From the NCBI RefSeq assembly GCF_007678455.1, contig NZ_VEEP01000005.1:272727-328488 (forward strand): DNA of 55,762 nucleotides. Reading direction: 5' to 3'. Shown here in pieces: positions 1 through 9,856 of this stretch. The notes beneath the pieces were generated by a model. It was given only the letters and a program-made list of their open reading frames with translations. It ran no database searches and was not told the origin of the DNA. This DNA is from Cytobacillus oceanisediminis 2691 (GTDB taxonomy: Bacteria; Bacillota; Bacilli; Bacillales; Cytobacillaceae). The stretch's first letter is position 1; each line of letters starts with the position of its first letter. The translations under genes and the position numbers were made by a program.

Positions 1-97
1 AGCGGTGAAAGAGGAAAAGATGTCCGAACTCGGGCCACCTTCGGACAGCTTGGGTGGTGGAAGAGGAAAAGCTGTCCGAACTACCTCAAACCCTCCC
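1..97. repeat. Partial 52-bp-period repeat element with inverted repeats
   Basis: The motif GTCCGAACT occurs at 22-30 and 74-82, a spacing of exactly 52 bp, and GAGGAAAAG precedes both copies. Between them lies the reverse complement. TTCGGACAGCTT (40-51) and AAGCTGTCCGAA (69-80) are a perfect 12-bp inverted repeat, and TGTCCGAA (21-28) also pairs with TTCGGACA (40-47). The element is cut by the window start, so it may be longer. No gene is seen in 1-164. The period matches the arrays at 40.06 and 50.2 kb, but the sequence is only loosely similar to them. Confidence 0.7.
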
Positions 98-164
98 GGC
101 AAAATGTCTACAATCCGCTATAAAACCCGGTCACTTCAGGCGGAAAAATTCACTTGAAAATATT

Positions 165-194
165 GTTTATTCCAACACGCTCAGGGGGATACTA
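165..194 (+). promoter_or_regulatory. Probable SigF promoter of lonB
   Basis: The -35 GTTTA (165-169) fits the forespore SigF consensus GYWTA. It is followed by a 15-bp spacer and GGGGATACTA (185-194), which fits GGNNANANTR at every fixed position. The element ends 41 bp before the lonB start. In B. subtilis lonB is a SigF-dependent forespore gene, so sequence and family knowledge agree. No transcript start is available to confirm it. Confidence 0.75.
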
Positions 195-235
195 GGTGAA
201 AGCGAATAGTATCAACTTACGGGAGGGAATGTATA

Positions 236-1903
236 TTGAGTTGGACCGGAATCGCCTTATTTATACAGCTGTTTTTCGGTATCATCATCGGGCTGTATTT
301 CTGGAATCTATTAAGGAATCAGAGGACGCAAAAGGTATCAATTGATCGGGAATCCCGAAAGGAAATGGAACAGTTAAGAAAGATGAGGTCGGTGTCACTG
401 AGTGAGCCGCTTGCTGAAAAGGTCAGGCCTTCAAGCTTCAATGATATTGTCGGACAGGAAGATGGAATCAAGGCTTTGAAAGCAGCCTTGTGTGGTCCTA
501 ATCCGCAGCATGTCATCATTTACGGACCTCCTGGAGTAGGGAAAACAGCGGCAGCGAGACTGGTTTTGGAAGAGGCTAAGCAAAACCAAAAATCCCCCTT
601 CAAAAAATCATCGGTATTCGTTGAACTGGATGCTACTACTGCCAGGTTCGATGAAAGAGGGATTGCAGATCCTTTAATCGGTTCGGTGCATGACCCGATC
701 TATCAAGGAGCTGGAGCAATGGGACAGGCCGGTATCCCTCAGCCTAAGCAAGGGGCGGTCACCAATGCACACGGTGGAGTTTTATTCATCGATGAGATCG
801 GTGAACTGCATCCAATCCAGATGAACAAGCTTTTAAAAGTACTGGAAGACAGGAAGGTATTTTTAGAGAGTGCGTATTATAATGAAGAAAACACGCAAAT
901 CCCGAGTCATATCCACGACATCTTCAAAAATGGGCTCCCGGCAGACTTCCGCCTTGTAGGCGCGACGACGAGAACTCCAAGCGAAATCCCTCCGGCAATT
1001 AGGTCAAGATGCATGGAAGTATTTTTCCGTGAGCTAACTCAAGAGGAAATTTCTGAAGTAGCGAGGAATGCAGCTGAAAAAGTACAGCTGTCGATGAGTG
1101 AAAAAGCGATTGAGATTTTGTCAAACTATGCACGGAATGGCCGTGAAGCAGTCAATATGGTGCAAATCGCCGCAGGGCTTGCCATAACAGATGACCGGAC
1201 ATACATCAAGGAAGAGGAAATTGAATGGGTCGTCCATTCAAGCCAGCTGACACCGAGGATGGAAAGAAAAATTAATGAAAAGTCAGCGGTTGGTCTGGTA
1301 AATGGCCTGGCTGTATATGGACCAAACACCGGCGCTCTTCTTGAAATCGAGGTAACGGTCATCAAGGCGAAGGAAAAAGGGTCCATAAATATCACCGGCA
1401 TCGTAGATGAAGAAAGCATCGGCGGACAGGGAAAATCAATCCGCAGAAAAAGTATGGCGCGGGGTTCGATTGAAAATGTCATAACTGTCCTGAGGTCGAT
1501 GGGCGTACCGGCAGATGAGTTTGACATCCATGTGAACTTCCCTGGCGGTACACCGATTGATGGGCCATCTGCCGGAATTGCCATGGCGACTGGAATTTAT
1601 TCAGCCATCTATAAAATCCCAATGGACAATACCGTTGCGATGACTGGAGAAATCAGCATCCATGGAAATGTGAAGCCGATTGGCGGTGTCTATCCAAAAG
1701 TGAAGGCAGCGAAAAAAGCAGGCGCCACGAAGGTCATCATTCCAAAGGAAAATGTCCAGACCATCCTGAATGAGATCACGGGAATTGAAATCATTCCTGT
1801 TACCCATCTGGATGAGGTTTTTGAAATCGCTCTTTTAAAAGATCATCCGCGAGAGCAGATCATCAAGGCTGCGAGTGATCTAGCCCAAAAAGAGACTAGC
1901 TAA
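236..1903 (+). CDS. lonB: LonB, forespore ATP-dependent Lon-like protease
   Basis: This is a membrane-anchored Lon-like serine protease of the forespore that degrades regulatory proteins. The 555 residues match B. subtilis LonB (about 552) almost throughout. An N-terminal membrane segment lies at about 5-25. The AAA+ part has a Walker A GPPGVGKT at 97-104 and a Walker B LFIDEIG near 183-189. The Lon protease domain is C-terminal, with the catalytic dyad Ser445 (DGPSAG) and Lys488 (GGVYPK). Unlike LonA it lacks the large N-terminal substrate domain. The start is TTG at 236, preceded by GGGAGGG at 221-227. A SigF-type promoter lies upstream and a hairpin terminator follows, so it is probably transcribed alone. 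Confidence 0.97.
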   Translation: MSWTGIALFIQLFFGIIIGLYFWNLLRNQRTQKVSIDRESRKEMEQLRKMRSVSLSEPLAEKVRPSSFNDIVGQEDGIKALKAALCGPNPQHVIIYGPPGVGKTAAARLVLEEAKQNQKSPFKKSSVFVELDATTARFDERGIADPLIGSVHDPIYQGAGAMGQAGIPQPKQGAVTNAHGGVLFIDEIGELHPIQMNKLLKVLEDRKVFLESAYYNEENTQIPSHIHDIFKNGLPADFRLVGATTRTPSEIPPAIRSRCMEVFFRELTQEEISEVARNAAEKVQLSMSEKAIEILSNYARNGREAVNMVQIAAGLAITDDRTYIKEEEIEWVVHSSQLTPRMERKINEKSAVGLVNGLAVYGPNTGALLEIEVTVIKAKEKGSINITGIVDEESIGGQGKSIRRKSMARGSIENVITVLRSMGVPADEFDIHVNFPGGTPIDGPSAGIAMATGIYSAIYKIPMDNTVAMTGEISIHGNVKPIGGVYPKVKAAKKAGATKVIIPKENVQTILNEITGIEIIPVTHLDEVFEIALLKDHPREQIIKAASDLAQKETS

Positions 1904-1913
1904 TTGGATAATG

Positions 1914-1946
1914 AAAAAGAACGCGTGTCTGCGTTCTTTTTTTATG
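1914..1946 (+). terminator. Intrinsic terminator after lonB
   Basis: An 11-bp perfect stem, AAAAAGAACGC (1914-1924) with GCGTTCTTTTT (1931-1941), closes a 6-nt loop and runs into further T residues. It begins 11 bp after the lonB stop. Confidence 0.9.
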
Positions 1947-2226
1947 GAGCTTTTGTCTCATCATTTAAGTCTAGCAGCTAAATGTGTTTATTTTTGCCTT
2001 AAAAAGGAAAAGGTTTTGTACCAGTATTTATAGTGAAAGAAACTTCAATTTGAACCATAAAGTCAATCATGATTCGGACATATTTTAACAGGAATATCAG
2101 GATACTAATCATTAGAACTAAAACAGGGCAATCCGCTCTAGATATTAGACACTTGAAAACAAATACGATAGAATTGAACAACAAAGTATTATGGTTTGAT
2201 ACAATGCATGTTGGAGGTGCAATGTC
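1947..2226 (+). other. lonB-lonA intergenic region, no gene seen
   Basis: About 280 AT-rich bases separate the lonB terminator from lonA. I see no credible ORF. The 121-codon minus-strand frame here runs into lonA and has no start signal. I looked for the direct-repeat CtsR operator known upstream of some lonA genes and did not find a convincing copy. The lonA promoter must lie here, but no single -35/-10 pair stands out. GGAGG at 2213-2217 is the lonA ribosome binding site. Confidence 0.5.
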
Positions 2227-4554
2227 ATGGCGAACAAGAACGAGTACACAGTCCCACTCCTGCCGTTGCGCGGTCTGCTTGTGTATCCGACGATGGTCCT
2301 GCATTTGGATGTAGGGCGGGAAAAATCGGTACAGGCACTGGAGAAGGCGATGGTGGATGACCATTTGATCTATCTAACTACCCAAAAAGATATATCCATA
2401 GATGAGCCGGGAGAGGAGGACCTTTACCAGATGGGCACGCTAACCCGCGTCAAACAAATGCTGAAGCTGCCTAACGGAACAATCCGCGTACTGGTTGAGG
2501 GTTTATCCAGAGCTGAAATTATTGAGCTTTTCGACGAAAATGATCACTTCTCCTGTAAAGTCAGAACGTTTGAAGACGATGACAGCAAGGATGTCGAAGA
2601 TGAAGCATTGATGAGAACGATGCTTGAGTATTTCGAACAATACATAAAAATGTCCAAGAAGATTTCTGCGGAAACGTATGCATCCGTTTCAGATATAGAG
2701 GAGCCTGGAAGGATGGCGGATATCATTGCTTCGCATCTTCCGCTGAAGTTGAAGGAAAAGCAGGAAATCCTTGAGACGATCGACATAAAGGACCGGATGA
2801 ACCGAGTCATCGAAATCATCCACAATGAAAAAGAAGTGCTTGGCCTTGAGAAAAAAATCGGCCAGCGCGTAAAACGTTCAATGGAGCGGACCCAGAAGGA
2901 ATATTACCTTCGTGAGCAAATGAAAGCCATCCAGAAGGAGCTTGGTGATAAGGAAGGGAAAACGGGTGAAATATCCGAACTTACCGAAAAAATCGAGCTT
3001 GCCGGAATGCCTGATCATGTGAAGGAAACAGCGTTGAAGGAGCTCGACCGTTATGAAAAGGTTCCAACAACCTCTGCTGAAAGCGCAGTGATCCGGAATT
3101 ACATTGAATGGCTGGTTGCTTTGCCGTGGTCTAAATCCACAGAAGACGACCTTGATATCAGCAAGGCTGAGAAAATCCTTGATCAGGACCATTACGGACT
3201 TGAAAAAGTAAAAGAAAGAGTCCTTGAATATTTGGCTGTCCAAAAATTGACGAATTCCTTGAAAGGGCCGATCCTTTGCCTCGCTGGACCTCCAGGGGTA
3301 GGAAAAACGAGTTTGGCGAAGTCGATTGCCAAATCCCTGAATAGGAATTTTGTCCGCATCTCGCTGGGCGGAGTGCGTGATGAGTCTGAAATCCGCGGCC
3401 ATAGAAGGACCTATGTAGGTGCGATGCCGGGACGGATCATCCAGGGCATGAAAAAAGCAGGAACCATCAACCCTGTTTTTCTTCTGGATGAAATCGATAA
3501 AATGTCCAGCGATTTCCGCGGTGATCCATCTTCAGCGATGCTAGAGGTGCTGGATCCGGAGCAGAACCATAACTTCAGCGACCACTATATTGAAGAGACG
3601 TATGATCTTTCAAAGGTCATGTTCATTGCTACAGCCAATAACCTCTCCACCGTTCCAGGGCCATTGCTCGACAGGATGGAGATCATCAATATTGCTGGCT
3701 ATACCGAGCTGGAAAAGCTGCATATTGCCAAAGACCATTTGCTGCCTAGACAGATCAAAGACCATGGACTGTCAAAATCCCAGCTTCAAATAAAAGATGA
3801 AGCGATCACAAAAGTGATTCGTTATTATACCCGTGAATCCGGTGTCCGCTCTCTTGAAAGACAGCTCGCTTCAATCTGCAGGAAAACAGCTAAAATTGTA
3901 GTTTCCGGCACGAAAAAACGTGTAATTGTGAGCGAGAAGAATATAGAGGAATTCCTTGGGAAATCAAAGTTCAGGTATGGTCAGGCAGAATTGGAAGATC
4001 AGGTTGGCGTGGCAACCGGCCTCGCCTATACAACGGTCGGCGGAGATACGCTGCAGATCGAGGTTTCTTTATCTCCGGGCAAAGGAAAACTAGTGCTGAC
4101 AGGAAAGCTTGGGGATGTCATGAAGGAATCTGCGCAGGCAGCATTCAGCTATGTCCGTTCTAAAGCGAAGGATCTGGACATCGATCCGGATTTCCATGAG
4201 AAAAATGATATTCACATCCACGTCCCTGAAGGAGCAGTCCCTAAAGATGGACCTTCTGCGGGGATTACGATTGCTACTGCACTCGTTTCGGCTTTATCAG
4301 GAAAGCCGATCCGCAGGGAAGTAGGAATGACAGGAGAAATAACATTAAGAGGACGGGTTCTGCCGATTGGCGGCCTCAAGGAAAAATCTTTGAGCGCACA
4401 CAGGGCGGGTCTTACAAAAGTTATTTGTCCAAAAGATAATGAAAAAGATATTGATGATATTCCTGAAAGTGTACGTAAGGAGCTTGAATTTGTGTTAGTT
4501 TCACATGTAGATGAAGTATTGAAGCACGCTCTTGCCAGCGGTGATTATCAATGA
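2227..4554 (+). CDS. lonA: LonA, ATP-dependent Lon protease
   Basis: This cytoplasmic quality-control protease degrades misfolded and specific regulatory proteins, using ATP to unfold them. The 775 residues match the usual 774 of B. subtilis LonA. The N-terminal substrate-binding domain ([12 protein letters not shown] near the start) spans about the first 200 residues, then a coiled helical region follows. The AAA+ module has Walker A GPPGVGKT at 354-361, and the C-terminal protease domain has Ser677 (KDGPSAG) and Lys720 (GGLKEK). The start ATG at 2227 has GGAGG 9 nt upstream. The stop codon overlaps the ysxC start in ATGA, so the two genes are probably translationally coupled. Confidence 0.98.
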   Translation: MANKNEYTVPLLPLRGLLVYPTMVLHLDVGREKSVQALEKAMVDDHLIYLTTQKDISIDEPGEEDLYQMGTLTRVKQMLKLPNGTIRVLVEGLSRAEIIELFDENDHFSCKVRTFEDDDSKDVEDEALMRTMLEYFEQYIKMSKKISAETYASVSDIEEPGRMADIIASHLPLKLKEKQEILETIDIKDRMNRVIEIIHNEKEVLGLEKKIGQRVKRSMERTQKEYYLREQMKAIQKELGDKEGKTGEISELTEKIELAGMPDHVKETALKELDRYEKVPTTSAESAVIRNYIEWLVALPWSKSTEDDLDISKAEKILDQDHYGLEKVKERVLEYLAVQKLTNSLKGPILCLAGPPGVGKTSLAKSIAKSLNRNFVRISLGGVRDESEIRGHRRTYVGAMPGRIIQGMKKAGTINPVFLLDEIDKMSSDFRGDPSSAMLEVLDPEQNHNFSDHYIEETYDLSKVMFIATANNLSTVPGPLLDRMEIINIAGYTELEKLHIAKDHLLPRQIKDHGLSKSQLQIKDEAITKVIRYYTRESGVRSLERQLASICRKTAKIVVSGTKKRVIVSEKNIEEFLGKSKFRYGQAELEDQVGVATGLAYTTVGGDTLQIEVSLSPGKGKLVLTGKLGDVMKESAQAAFSYVRSKAKDLDIDPDFHEKNDIHIHVPEGAVPKDGPSAGITIATALVSALSGKPIRREVGMTGEITLRGRVLPIGGLKEKSLSAHRAGLTKVICPKDNEKDIDDIPESVRKELEFVLVSHVDEVLKHALASGDYQ

Positions 4555-5135
4555 AGGTAAACAGTGCAGAAATCGTAATCAGTGCTGTAAGGCCGAACCA
4601 GTATCCGGAAGGTAATCTTCCGGAGTTCGCTCTTGCAGGACGCTCTAATGTTGGTAAATCTTCTTTTATCAATAAAATGCTGAACAGAAAGGCTCTTGCC
4701 AGGACTTCCTCGAAGCCGGGCAAGACCCAGACCTTGAATTTTTATTTGATCAATGAAATGCTGCATTTTGTTGATGTTCCAGGGTATGGGTACGCGAAAG
4801 TATCTAAATCTGAACGTGAAGCATGGGGGAAGATGATCGAAACCTACATCACATCGCGTGAGCAGCTTAAGGCTGTGCTGCTAATCGTAGACCTCAGGCA
4901 TCCGCCTTCAAAGGACGATGTCATGATGTATGATTTCCTAAAGCATTATCAAATCCCTGTCATTATCATTGCGACCAAAGCCGATAAAATCCCAAAGTCC
5001 AAGTGGCAAAAGCACTTGAAGATCACGAAAGAAACACTTGATTTAGACCCGGAGGATTCAATCATTCTTTTCTCGTCTGAAACAGGTGAAGGGAAAGACA
5101 AAGCATGGTCAGTCATGGGAAGCTTCATGAGATAA
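4551..5135 (+). CDS. ysxC: YsxC/EngB, ribosome-biogenesis GTPase
   Basis: This is an essential small GTPase of the TrmE-Era-EngA-EngB family that acts in late assembly of the 50S ribosomal subunit. All G motifs are visible: G1 GRSNVGKSS (30-38), G3 DVPG (75-78), G4 TKAD (142-145) and the G5-like SSE (175-177). The length of 194 residues is typical. The start overlaps the lonA stop by 4 bases (ATGA), the same lonA-ysxC pairing as in B. subtilis. A bidirectional terminator follows, shared with the convergent membrane-protein gene. Confidence 0.97.
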   Translation: MKVNSAEIVISAVRPNQYPEGNLPEFALAGRSNVGKSSFINKMLNRKALARTSSKPGKTQTLNFYLINEMLHFVDVPGYGYAKVSKSEREAWGKMIETYITSREQLKAVLLIVDLRHPPSKDDVMMYDFLKHYQIPVIIIATKADKIPKSKWQKHLKITKETLDLDPEDSIILFSSETGEGKDKAWSVMGSFMR

Positions 5136-5155
5136 AGTGAATCTGAACAAAAAGA

Positions 5156-5196
5156 AAAACCCGCACCGTGATGGACCACAGTGCGGGTTTTCTTAT
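5156..5196. terminator. Bidirectional terminator between ysxC and the minus-strand membrane gene
   Basis: AAAACCCGCAC (ending at 5166) pairs with GTGCGGGTTTT (5181-5191) around a 14-nt loop. A-rich and T-rich flanks allow termination on both strands. The genes on either side converge here. Confidence 0.85.
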
Positions 5197-5678
5197 TTTT
5201 TCTTAATGAATAACAAGTACAGTCCAATCACTATTAATGCCGCAGGCCAGAATTTCCATGCCGTCGCAACCCCATTTTCCAATAAACCGAGCCATGCAGT
5301 GACTCTGTCATAAAACAGCAGCAAACCTGCTAAAATGAGAAAGAGGACTCCATGGAACAACCCATTGCCGGTTTTCTGATAACGCAGCAAGAACCCAAGG
5401 GCGATGATCAAGATAAAGGCTCCAAGATGATCGGGCCACAGCTCGAACTTATTGACCACGTGAAAATGAACACCAAAGCCAACCAGGATCACGCCTGGGA
5501 AAATCGATTCATAATCCCTGCCCCAATATCCCTGGACTAAAAAGGCGGCTCCGACGATGATCAACAGTGTCTGCCACGTATAAAACTCGTTGAACAGTGA
5601 AATATTTTCCTGCTGGAGATAGAAATAGACCCCAAAACCTATGAGGATTATTCCGGGTATGATTTTCTGATTTTTCAT
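5193..5678 (-). CDS. Membrane protein with LiaI/LiaF-like transmembrane region
   Basis: The 161-residue protein is almost entirely hydrophobic, with about six membrane segments. A repeated pattern PGIILIGFGVYF ... PGVILVGFGVHF resembles the LiaI-LiaF-like transmembrane region (DUF5668 type). It ends in a lysine-rich cytoplasmic tail. The function is unknown; relatives are linked to cell-envelope stress proteins. I chose the ATG at 5678 (MKNQKIIPG), preceded on the minus strand by a purine-rich GGTGGAAGA, over an upstream ATG that adds 20 unlike residues. It is a single convergent gene between ysxC and hemA. Confidence 0.75.
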   Translation of the reverse strand: MKNQKIIPGIILIGFGVYFYLQQENISLFNEFYTWQTLLIIVGAAFLVQGYWGRDYESIFPGVILVGFGVHFHVVNKFELWPDHLGAFILIIALGFLLRYQKTGNGLFHGVLFLILAGLLLFYDRVTAWLGLLENGVATAWKFWPAALIVIGLYLLFIKKK

Positions 5679-5884
5679 TCTTCCACCACTTCCAATAAGG
5701 CTCACTTGAATTAAAGGACAAACTTTGATAAGGTACATTAGGGAGTATGTTTATTTGCTTAGTAGATAGTATAAAAGTATAACAAACATACAGGAAAAAA
5801 TAGTTCAATTTAATCAATGCCATTATATAAATGTAATTTCAAGAGTTGTTCACATTTACAACGTTAAAAGTGGAAAAACTCATG

Positions 5885-5906
5885 TATAATTGCCTTAGCC
5901 AATTAT
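5885..5906 (+). promoter_or_regulatory. hemA promoter -10 region with inverted repeat
   Basis: TATAAT at 5885-5890 is a perfect -10 hexamer 47 bp before hemA, with only a weak -35 about 16-17 bp upstream. A 7-bp perfect inverted repeat, ATAATTG (5886-5892) and CAATTAT (5900-5906), overlaps the -10 and the probable transcription start, where a repressor would act. B. subtilis hemA is under PerR, but this site does not fit the 15-bp Per box, so the binding factor is unknown. Confidence 0.45.
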
Positions 5907-5936
5907 GCAATTTCTCTGTGGGGGTGTCAATTCATA

Positions 5937-7283
5937 ATGCATATTATCGTTGTCGGTCTTAACTATAAAACTGCCCCTGTCGAAATCCGCGAAAGGTTGA
6001 CATTCAATGAAGCGAATCTTGGAGAAGCAATGAGCGCACTCCAGCAAAAGAAAAGCATCCTTGAAAATGTTATCGTATCAACATGCAACCGTACAGAAAT
6101 ATACGCCGTCGTGGATCAGCTTCACACTGGCAGATATTATATCAAAGAGTTTTTATCTGAATGGTTCGGGATCCCTCAGGCAGAATTCACGCCATTCCTG
6201 TTCATCTACGAACAAGATGGAGCAATTGAACACTTATTCAAGGTATCATGCGGCCTGAACTCAATGGTACTAGGTGAGACCCAGATCCTTGGACAGGTAC
6301 GTTCAAGCTTCATGCTTGGACTCGAAGGAAACACGACTGGAACTGTTTTCAACCAGTTGTTCAAACAGGCTGTCACGCTCGCAAAGCGCGGCCATTCCGA
6401 AACGGATATTGGTGCGAACGCTGTGTCGGTCAGCTATGCGGCTGTTGAATTAGCCAAAAAGATTTTCGGAACTCTTGACGAGAAGCATGTGCTGATTCTC
6501 GGTGCCGGCAAAATGGGTGAACTTGCCATCCAAAACCTTCATGCAAATGGAGCGAGGAAAGTGACGGTCATCAACCGTACTTACCAGAAAGCGGAAGACC
6601 TGGCAAACCGTTTTTCTGGGGTTGCCAAAAGCTTGGATGAACTCCAGACTGCGCTGGCGGATGCGGATATCCTGATCAGTTCCACAGGAGCCAAGGATTT
6701 TGTTGTCACAAAGGAAATGGTGGCGATGGTGGAGCAAAAGCGGAAAGGGAAGCCGTTATTCATGGTGGATATTGCTGTTCCGCGTGACCTGGATCCGGAA
6801 ATCGCAACATTGGAAAATGTCTTCCTATATGATATAGATGACCTTGAAGGAATTGTCGAAGCGAACCTTCAGGAACGCCAGAAAGCAGCCGAGAAGATCC
6901 TGATCATGATTGAAGGGGAAATTGTCCAATTCAAGCAATGGCTGAACACTCTTGGTGTTGTACCGGTCATTTCCGCATTAAGAGTTAAAGCCCTCTCAAT
7001 CCAGGAAGAGACAATGAATAGCATTGAACGGAAATTGCCGCACCTATCTGAACGGGATAAAAAGGTGCTTAACAAGCATACGAAGAGTATCATCAACCAG
7101 CTTCTGAAAGACCCAATCCTGCAGGCTAAGGAGCTAGCGGCAGGGCCGGATGCGGAAGATGCGCTGGACCTTTTCGTCAAGATTTTTAATATTGAACAGC
7201 TCGTCGCAGAACAAGAAGGAATGAAAACGGCTGAGACTAAGCAGGTAAAAGTTCCTTCGCCTCAGGCTTCTTTTCAGCCATAA
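5937..7283 (+). CDS. hemA: Glutamyl-tRNA reductase
   Basis: HemA catalyses the first committed step of C5-pathway heme synthesis, NADPH-dependent reduction of glutamyl-tRNA to glutamate-1-semialdehyde. The 448 residues match the family. The nucleophile Cys50 lies in [10 protein letters not shown], the Rossmann motif GAGKMGELA is near 185-195, and the C-terminal dimerisation helices include [17 protein letters not shown]. The start ATG at 5937 follows GGGGGTG. It leads a six-gene cluster hemA-hemX-hemC-hemD-hemB-hemL with very short gaps, as in B. subtilis. HemX in that species lowers HemA protein level, so feedback at this step is likely. Confidence 0.98.
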   Translation: MHIIVVGLNYKTAPVEIRERLTFNEANLGEAMSALQQKKSILENVIVSTCNRTEIYAVVDQLHTGRYYIKEFLSEWFGIPQAEFTPFLFIYEQDGAIEHLFKVSCGLNSMVLGETQILGQVRSSFMLGLEGNTTGTVFNQLFKQAVTLAKRGHSETDIGANAVSVSYAAVELAKKIFGTLDEKHVLILGAGKMGELAIQNLHANGARKVTVINRTYQKAEDLANRFSGVAKSLDELQTALADADILISSTGAKDFVVTKEMVAMVEQKRKGKPLFMVDIAVPRDLDPEIATLENVFLYDIDDLEGIVEANLQERQKAAEKILIMIEGEIVQFKQWLNTLGVVPVISALRVKALSIQEETMNSIERKLPHLSERDKKVLNKHTKSIINQLLKDPILQAKELAAGPDAEDALDLFVKIFNIEQLVAEQEGMKTAETKQVKVPSPQASFQP

Positions 7284-7297
7284 GAGAGGTGTTGCCC

Positions 7298-8131
7298 ATG
7301 GGTGATCTTTATATAACGCGTCTCCATGAAATAACCATTGTGATTTATGCGGCCAGCGTGCTCTTATATTTCATCGATTTTCTTAACCGTAACCGGAGGG
7401 CGAATAAAGTTGCCTTCTGGTTACTTGCATTTGTATGGGTATTCCAGACGGTTTTCCTGGTGTTTTACATGGTCGACACAGGCCGATTCCCGGTACTGAC
7501 CCTTTTTGAGGGGCTCTACTTTTATGCATGGGTGCTGGTCACACTGTCGCTGGCAATCAATAAACTGCTGAAAGTGGATTTTATTGTTTTTTTTACGAAT
7601 ATCCTGGGGTTCATCATCATGGCGATCCATACCTTCGCACCGGTGCAATACGACTCCAATGTCATGTCTGAACAGTTGGTATCAGAGCTTCTGCTCATCC
7701 ATATCACGATGGCGATCCTGTCTTATGGGGCTTTTTCGATCTCATTCGTCTTTTCGCTGTTATATCTCATCCAATATGACCTTTTAAAGAGGAAAAAGTG
7801 GGGTAAGCTGTTATGGAGGATATCTGATTTATCACGGCTTGACTACTGGTCTTACATATTGAACGTCATTGGGGTGCCGATGCTGCTCCTTAGCCTGATC
7901 CTTGGGCTGCAATGGGCATGGATCAAGGTTCCTGATCTTGCCTGGTATGATGCCAAGCTATTAGGCTCCTTCATCGTCCTTGCAGTTTATAGCATCTACC
8001 TGTATTTGAGGGTTGGCAAGGAGATGTATGGGAAAGCGCTGGCACTATTAAATATTGCGTCTTTCCTGATCGTACTGATTAACTTCTTTCTTTCTGGGAA
8101 ATTATCATCTTTCCATTTTTGGTATCAATAA
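7298..8131 (+). CDS. hemX: HemX, cytochrome-c-assembly-like membrane protein of the hem operon
   Basis: This 277-residue protein has about eight membrane segments and belongs to the CcsA/CcmC-like cytochrome c assembly family. The family motif region WILVTLSLAIN-like and the conserved HITMAILSYGAF are visible. In B. subtilis HemX negatively affects HemA abundance and is not itself a heme enzyme. I place the start at ATG 7298 (MGDLYITRLHEI). The in-frame GTG at 7289 lies inside the AGAGAGGTG ribosome binding site and cannot be the start. It lies 14 bp after hemA and 13 bp before hemC, within the hem operon. Confidence 0.92.
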   Translation: MGDLYITRLHEITIVIYAASVLLYFIDFLNRNRRANKVAFWLLAFVWVFQTVFLVFYMVDTGRFPVLTLFEGLYFYAWVLVTLSLAINKLLKVDFIVFFTNILGFIIMAIHTFAPVQYDSNVMSEQLVSELLLIHITMAILSYGAFSISFVFSLLYLIQYDLLKRKKWGKLLWRISDLSRLDYWSYILNVIGVPMLLLSLILGLQWAWIKVPDLAWYDAKLLGSFIVLAVYSIYLYLRVGKEMYGKALALLNIASFLIVLINFFLSGKLSSFHFWYQ

Positions 8132-8144
8132 ATAGGAGGCTGTC

Positions 8145-9080
8145 ATGAGAAAAATTATCGTTGGCTCCAGACGGAGTAAGCTGGCATTGACACAAACAAA
8201 CTGGGTAATACAGCAGTTGAAAAATTTGGGTGCTCCTTTTGAATTTGAAGTGAAGGAAATCGTGACCAAAGGAGATAAAATCCTTGATGTCACTCTTTCT
8301 AAAGTCGGAGGAAAAGGGCTTTTCGTAAAAGAGATCGAGCAGGCCATGCTTGATAAAGAGATTGATATGGCTGTACATAGCATGAAAGACATGCCTGCAG
8401 TATTGCCAGAAGGACTTGTCATCGGTTCTATCCCCGAGAGAGAGGATCACCGTGATGTCTTGATTTCAAACGGCCATGTTCCTTTCAAAGAATTAAAACC
8501 AGGTTCGGTCATCGGAACAAGCAGCCTTCGCAGGAGTGCCCAGCTTTTAGCTCAGCGTCCTGATCTTGAAATGAAATGGATTCGCGGAAATATCGACACA
8601 AGAATTTCAAAGCTGGAAACAGATGACTATGATGGCATCATCCTCGCAGCTGCTGGATTAAAACGGATGGGATGGGCAAGTGATGTCGTCACTGAATTCA
8701 TCGATCCGGAAATCTGTGTGCCGGCAGTCGGCCAGGGAGCGCTTTCGATTGAGTGCCGCGGCGATGATACAGAACTTCTTGAGCTTCTTGAAAAATTCAC
8801 TTCCGCAGAAACAAATGCGACAGTGAGAGCAGAAAGGTCATTCCTTCACAAGATGGAGGGCGGCTGCCAGGTTCCGATTGCAGGATATGCGCACATCAAT
8901 GACAAGGAAGAAATCGTCCTGACAGCCCTAGTTGGATCTCCTGATGGAAAGACAATCTTCAAAGAGCAGGTAACTGGAACGAATCCAGAGGAGCTTGGAG
9001 AACTTGCTGCAGAAAAATTGATCAGCCAGGGTGCGAAAGAGCTGATCGACAAGGTAAAACAGGAGCTTGATAGTGAATGA
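8145..9080 (+). CDS. hemC: Hydroxymethylbilane synthase (porphobilinogen deaminase)
   Basis: HemC joins four porphobilinogen molecules into hydroxymethylbilane using a dipyrromethane cofactor. The 311 residues are typical. The N-terminal strand [15 protein letters not shown], the central VKDMP-type motif ([12 protein letters not shown]), and the cofactor-binding cysteine Cys241 in [12 protein letters not shown] are all present. The start ATG at 8145 follows GGAGG. The stop overlaps the hemD start in ATGA, so hemC and hemD are coupled. Confidence 0.98.
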   Translation: MRKIIVGSRRSKLALTQTNWVIQQLKNLGAPFEFEVKEIVTKGDKILDVTLSKVGGKGLFVKEIEQAMLDKEIDMAVHSMKDMPAVLPEGLVIGSIPEREDHRDVLISNGHVPFKELKPGSVIGTSSLRRSAQLLAQRPDLEMKWIRGNIDTRISKLETDDYDGIILAAAGLKRMGWASDVVTEFIDPEICVPAVGQGALSIECRGDDTELLELLEKFTSAETNATVRAERSFLHKMEGGCQVPIAGYAHINDKEEIVLTALVGSPDGKTIFKEQVTGTNPEELGELAAEKLISQGAKELIDKVKQELDSE

Positions 9081-9853
9081 TAGCACCTTTTTCGCTGCAA
9101 AATAGAACAGTAATGATTCCAAGGGGAAAGGCACATTCTAAGCCTTTCTCCGAATTGGTTGCTAGAAATGGAGGGATTCCTGTGGAAATCCCTCTTATTG
9201 CCTTTCAGCCGGTTGCAGCTTCGGAAAAATTGGTTCATGCACTTGCAGGATTACATAATTATGATTGGATCATCTTCACCAGCAATGTAACGGTTGAAAC
9301 CTTTTTTTCCTTTTTTGAAAAAAATAGGCCGTCCCTTCCTAAAATAGCGGTAATTGGTGACCAAACGAAAGCTTCCCTTGAAGAAAGGGGAGAACAGGTG
9401 GAGTTTACGCCTGAAGAGTATGTCGCAGAAGGATTCGTGGAAGAGTTTTTGCCTTATGTGAAAGCTGGCGACAAAATCCTCATCCCAAAAGGGAACCTTG
9501 CCAGGGACTATATCTCTAAGTCCTTGAAAGAAAAGGGAGCCATTGTCGAAGAACTCATTATCTATGAAACCTATCTTCCAGGAGAAAGCCGGGACAAGCT
9601 CGTTCAGATGCTAAGTGATGAAAGACTTGATATACTTACATTTACAAGCCCTTCTACCATTAATCATTTTATGGGAATCGTAGAAGAACATAATTTAAGA
9701 GGCAAGCTGGAACGTTGCCTCATTGCCTGCATCGGCCCTGTGTCTAAAAGGAAAGCAGAGCAATGGGGATTGACGGTCCATGCTATGCCTGAGAAATACA
9801 CTGTAGAAGAGATGCTGAAAAGCGTTGCCGAGTATATACAAATTGGAGGGTAA
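9077..9853 (+). CDS. hemD: Uroporphyrinogen-III synthase
   Basis: HemD cyclises hydroxymethylbilane to uroporphyrinogen III with inversion of ring D. The family is poorly conserved. Recognition here rests on length (258 residues), the two-lobed pattern, motifs such as [15 protein letters not shown] and [12 protein letters not shown], and position between hemC and hemB. The ATG at 9077 overlaps the hemC stop by 4 bases. GGAGGG at its 3' end serves as the ribosome binding site for hemB. Confidence 0.95.
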   Translation: MIAPFSLQNRTVMIPRGKAHSKPFSELVARNGGIPVEIPLIAFQPVAASEKLVHALAGLHNYDWIIFTSNVTVETFFSFFEKNRPSLPKIAVIGDQTKASLEERGEQVEFTPEEYVAEGFVEEFLPYVKAGDKILIPKGNLARDYISKSLKEKGAIVEELIIYETYLPGESRDKLVQMLSDERLDILTFTSPSTINHFMGIVEEHNLRGKLERCLIACIGPVSKRKAEQWGLTVHAMPEKYTVEEMLKSVAEYIQIGG

Positions 9854-9856
9854 ATG

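Noticed and set aside
2035-2075. CtsR operator upstream of lonA
   Set aside because: TTTGAACC and AAAGTCAA are present but as an imperfect inverted pair, not the required direct heptamer repeat.
1999-2364. 121-codon minus-strand frame before lonA
   Set aside because: It runs antisense into the lonA coding region, lacks a ribosome binding site and looks like no known family.
5880-5910. PerR box at hemA
   Set aside because: The inverted repeat has a 7-bp spacer and does not fit TTATAATNATTATAA.
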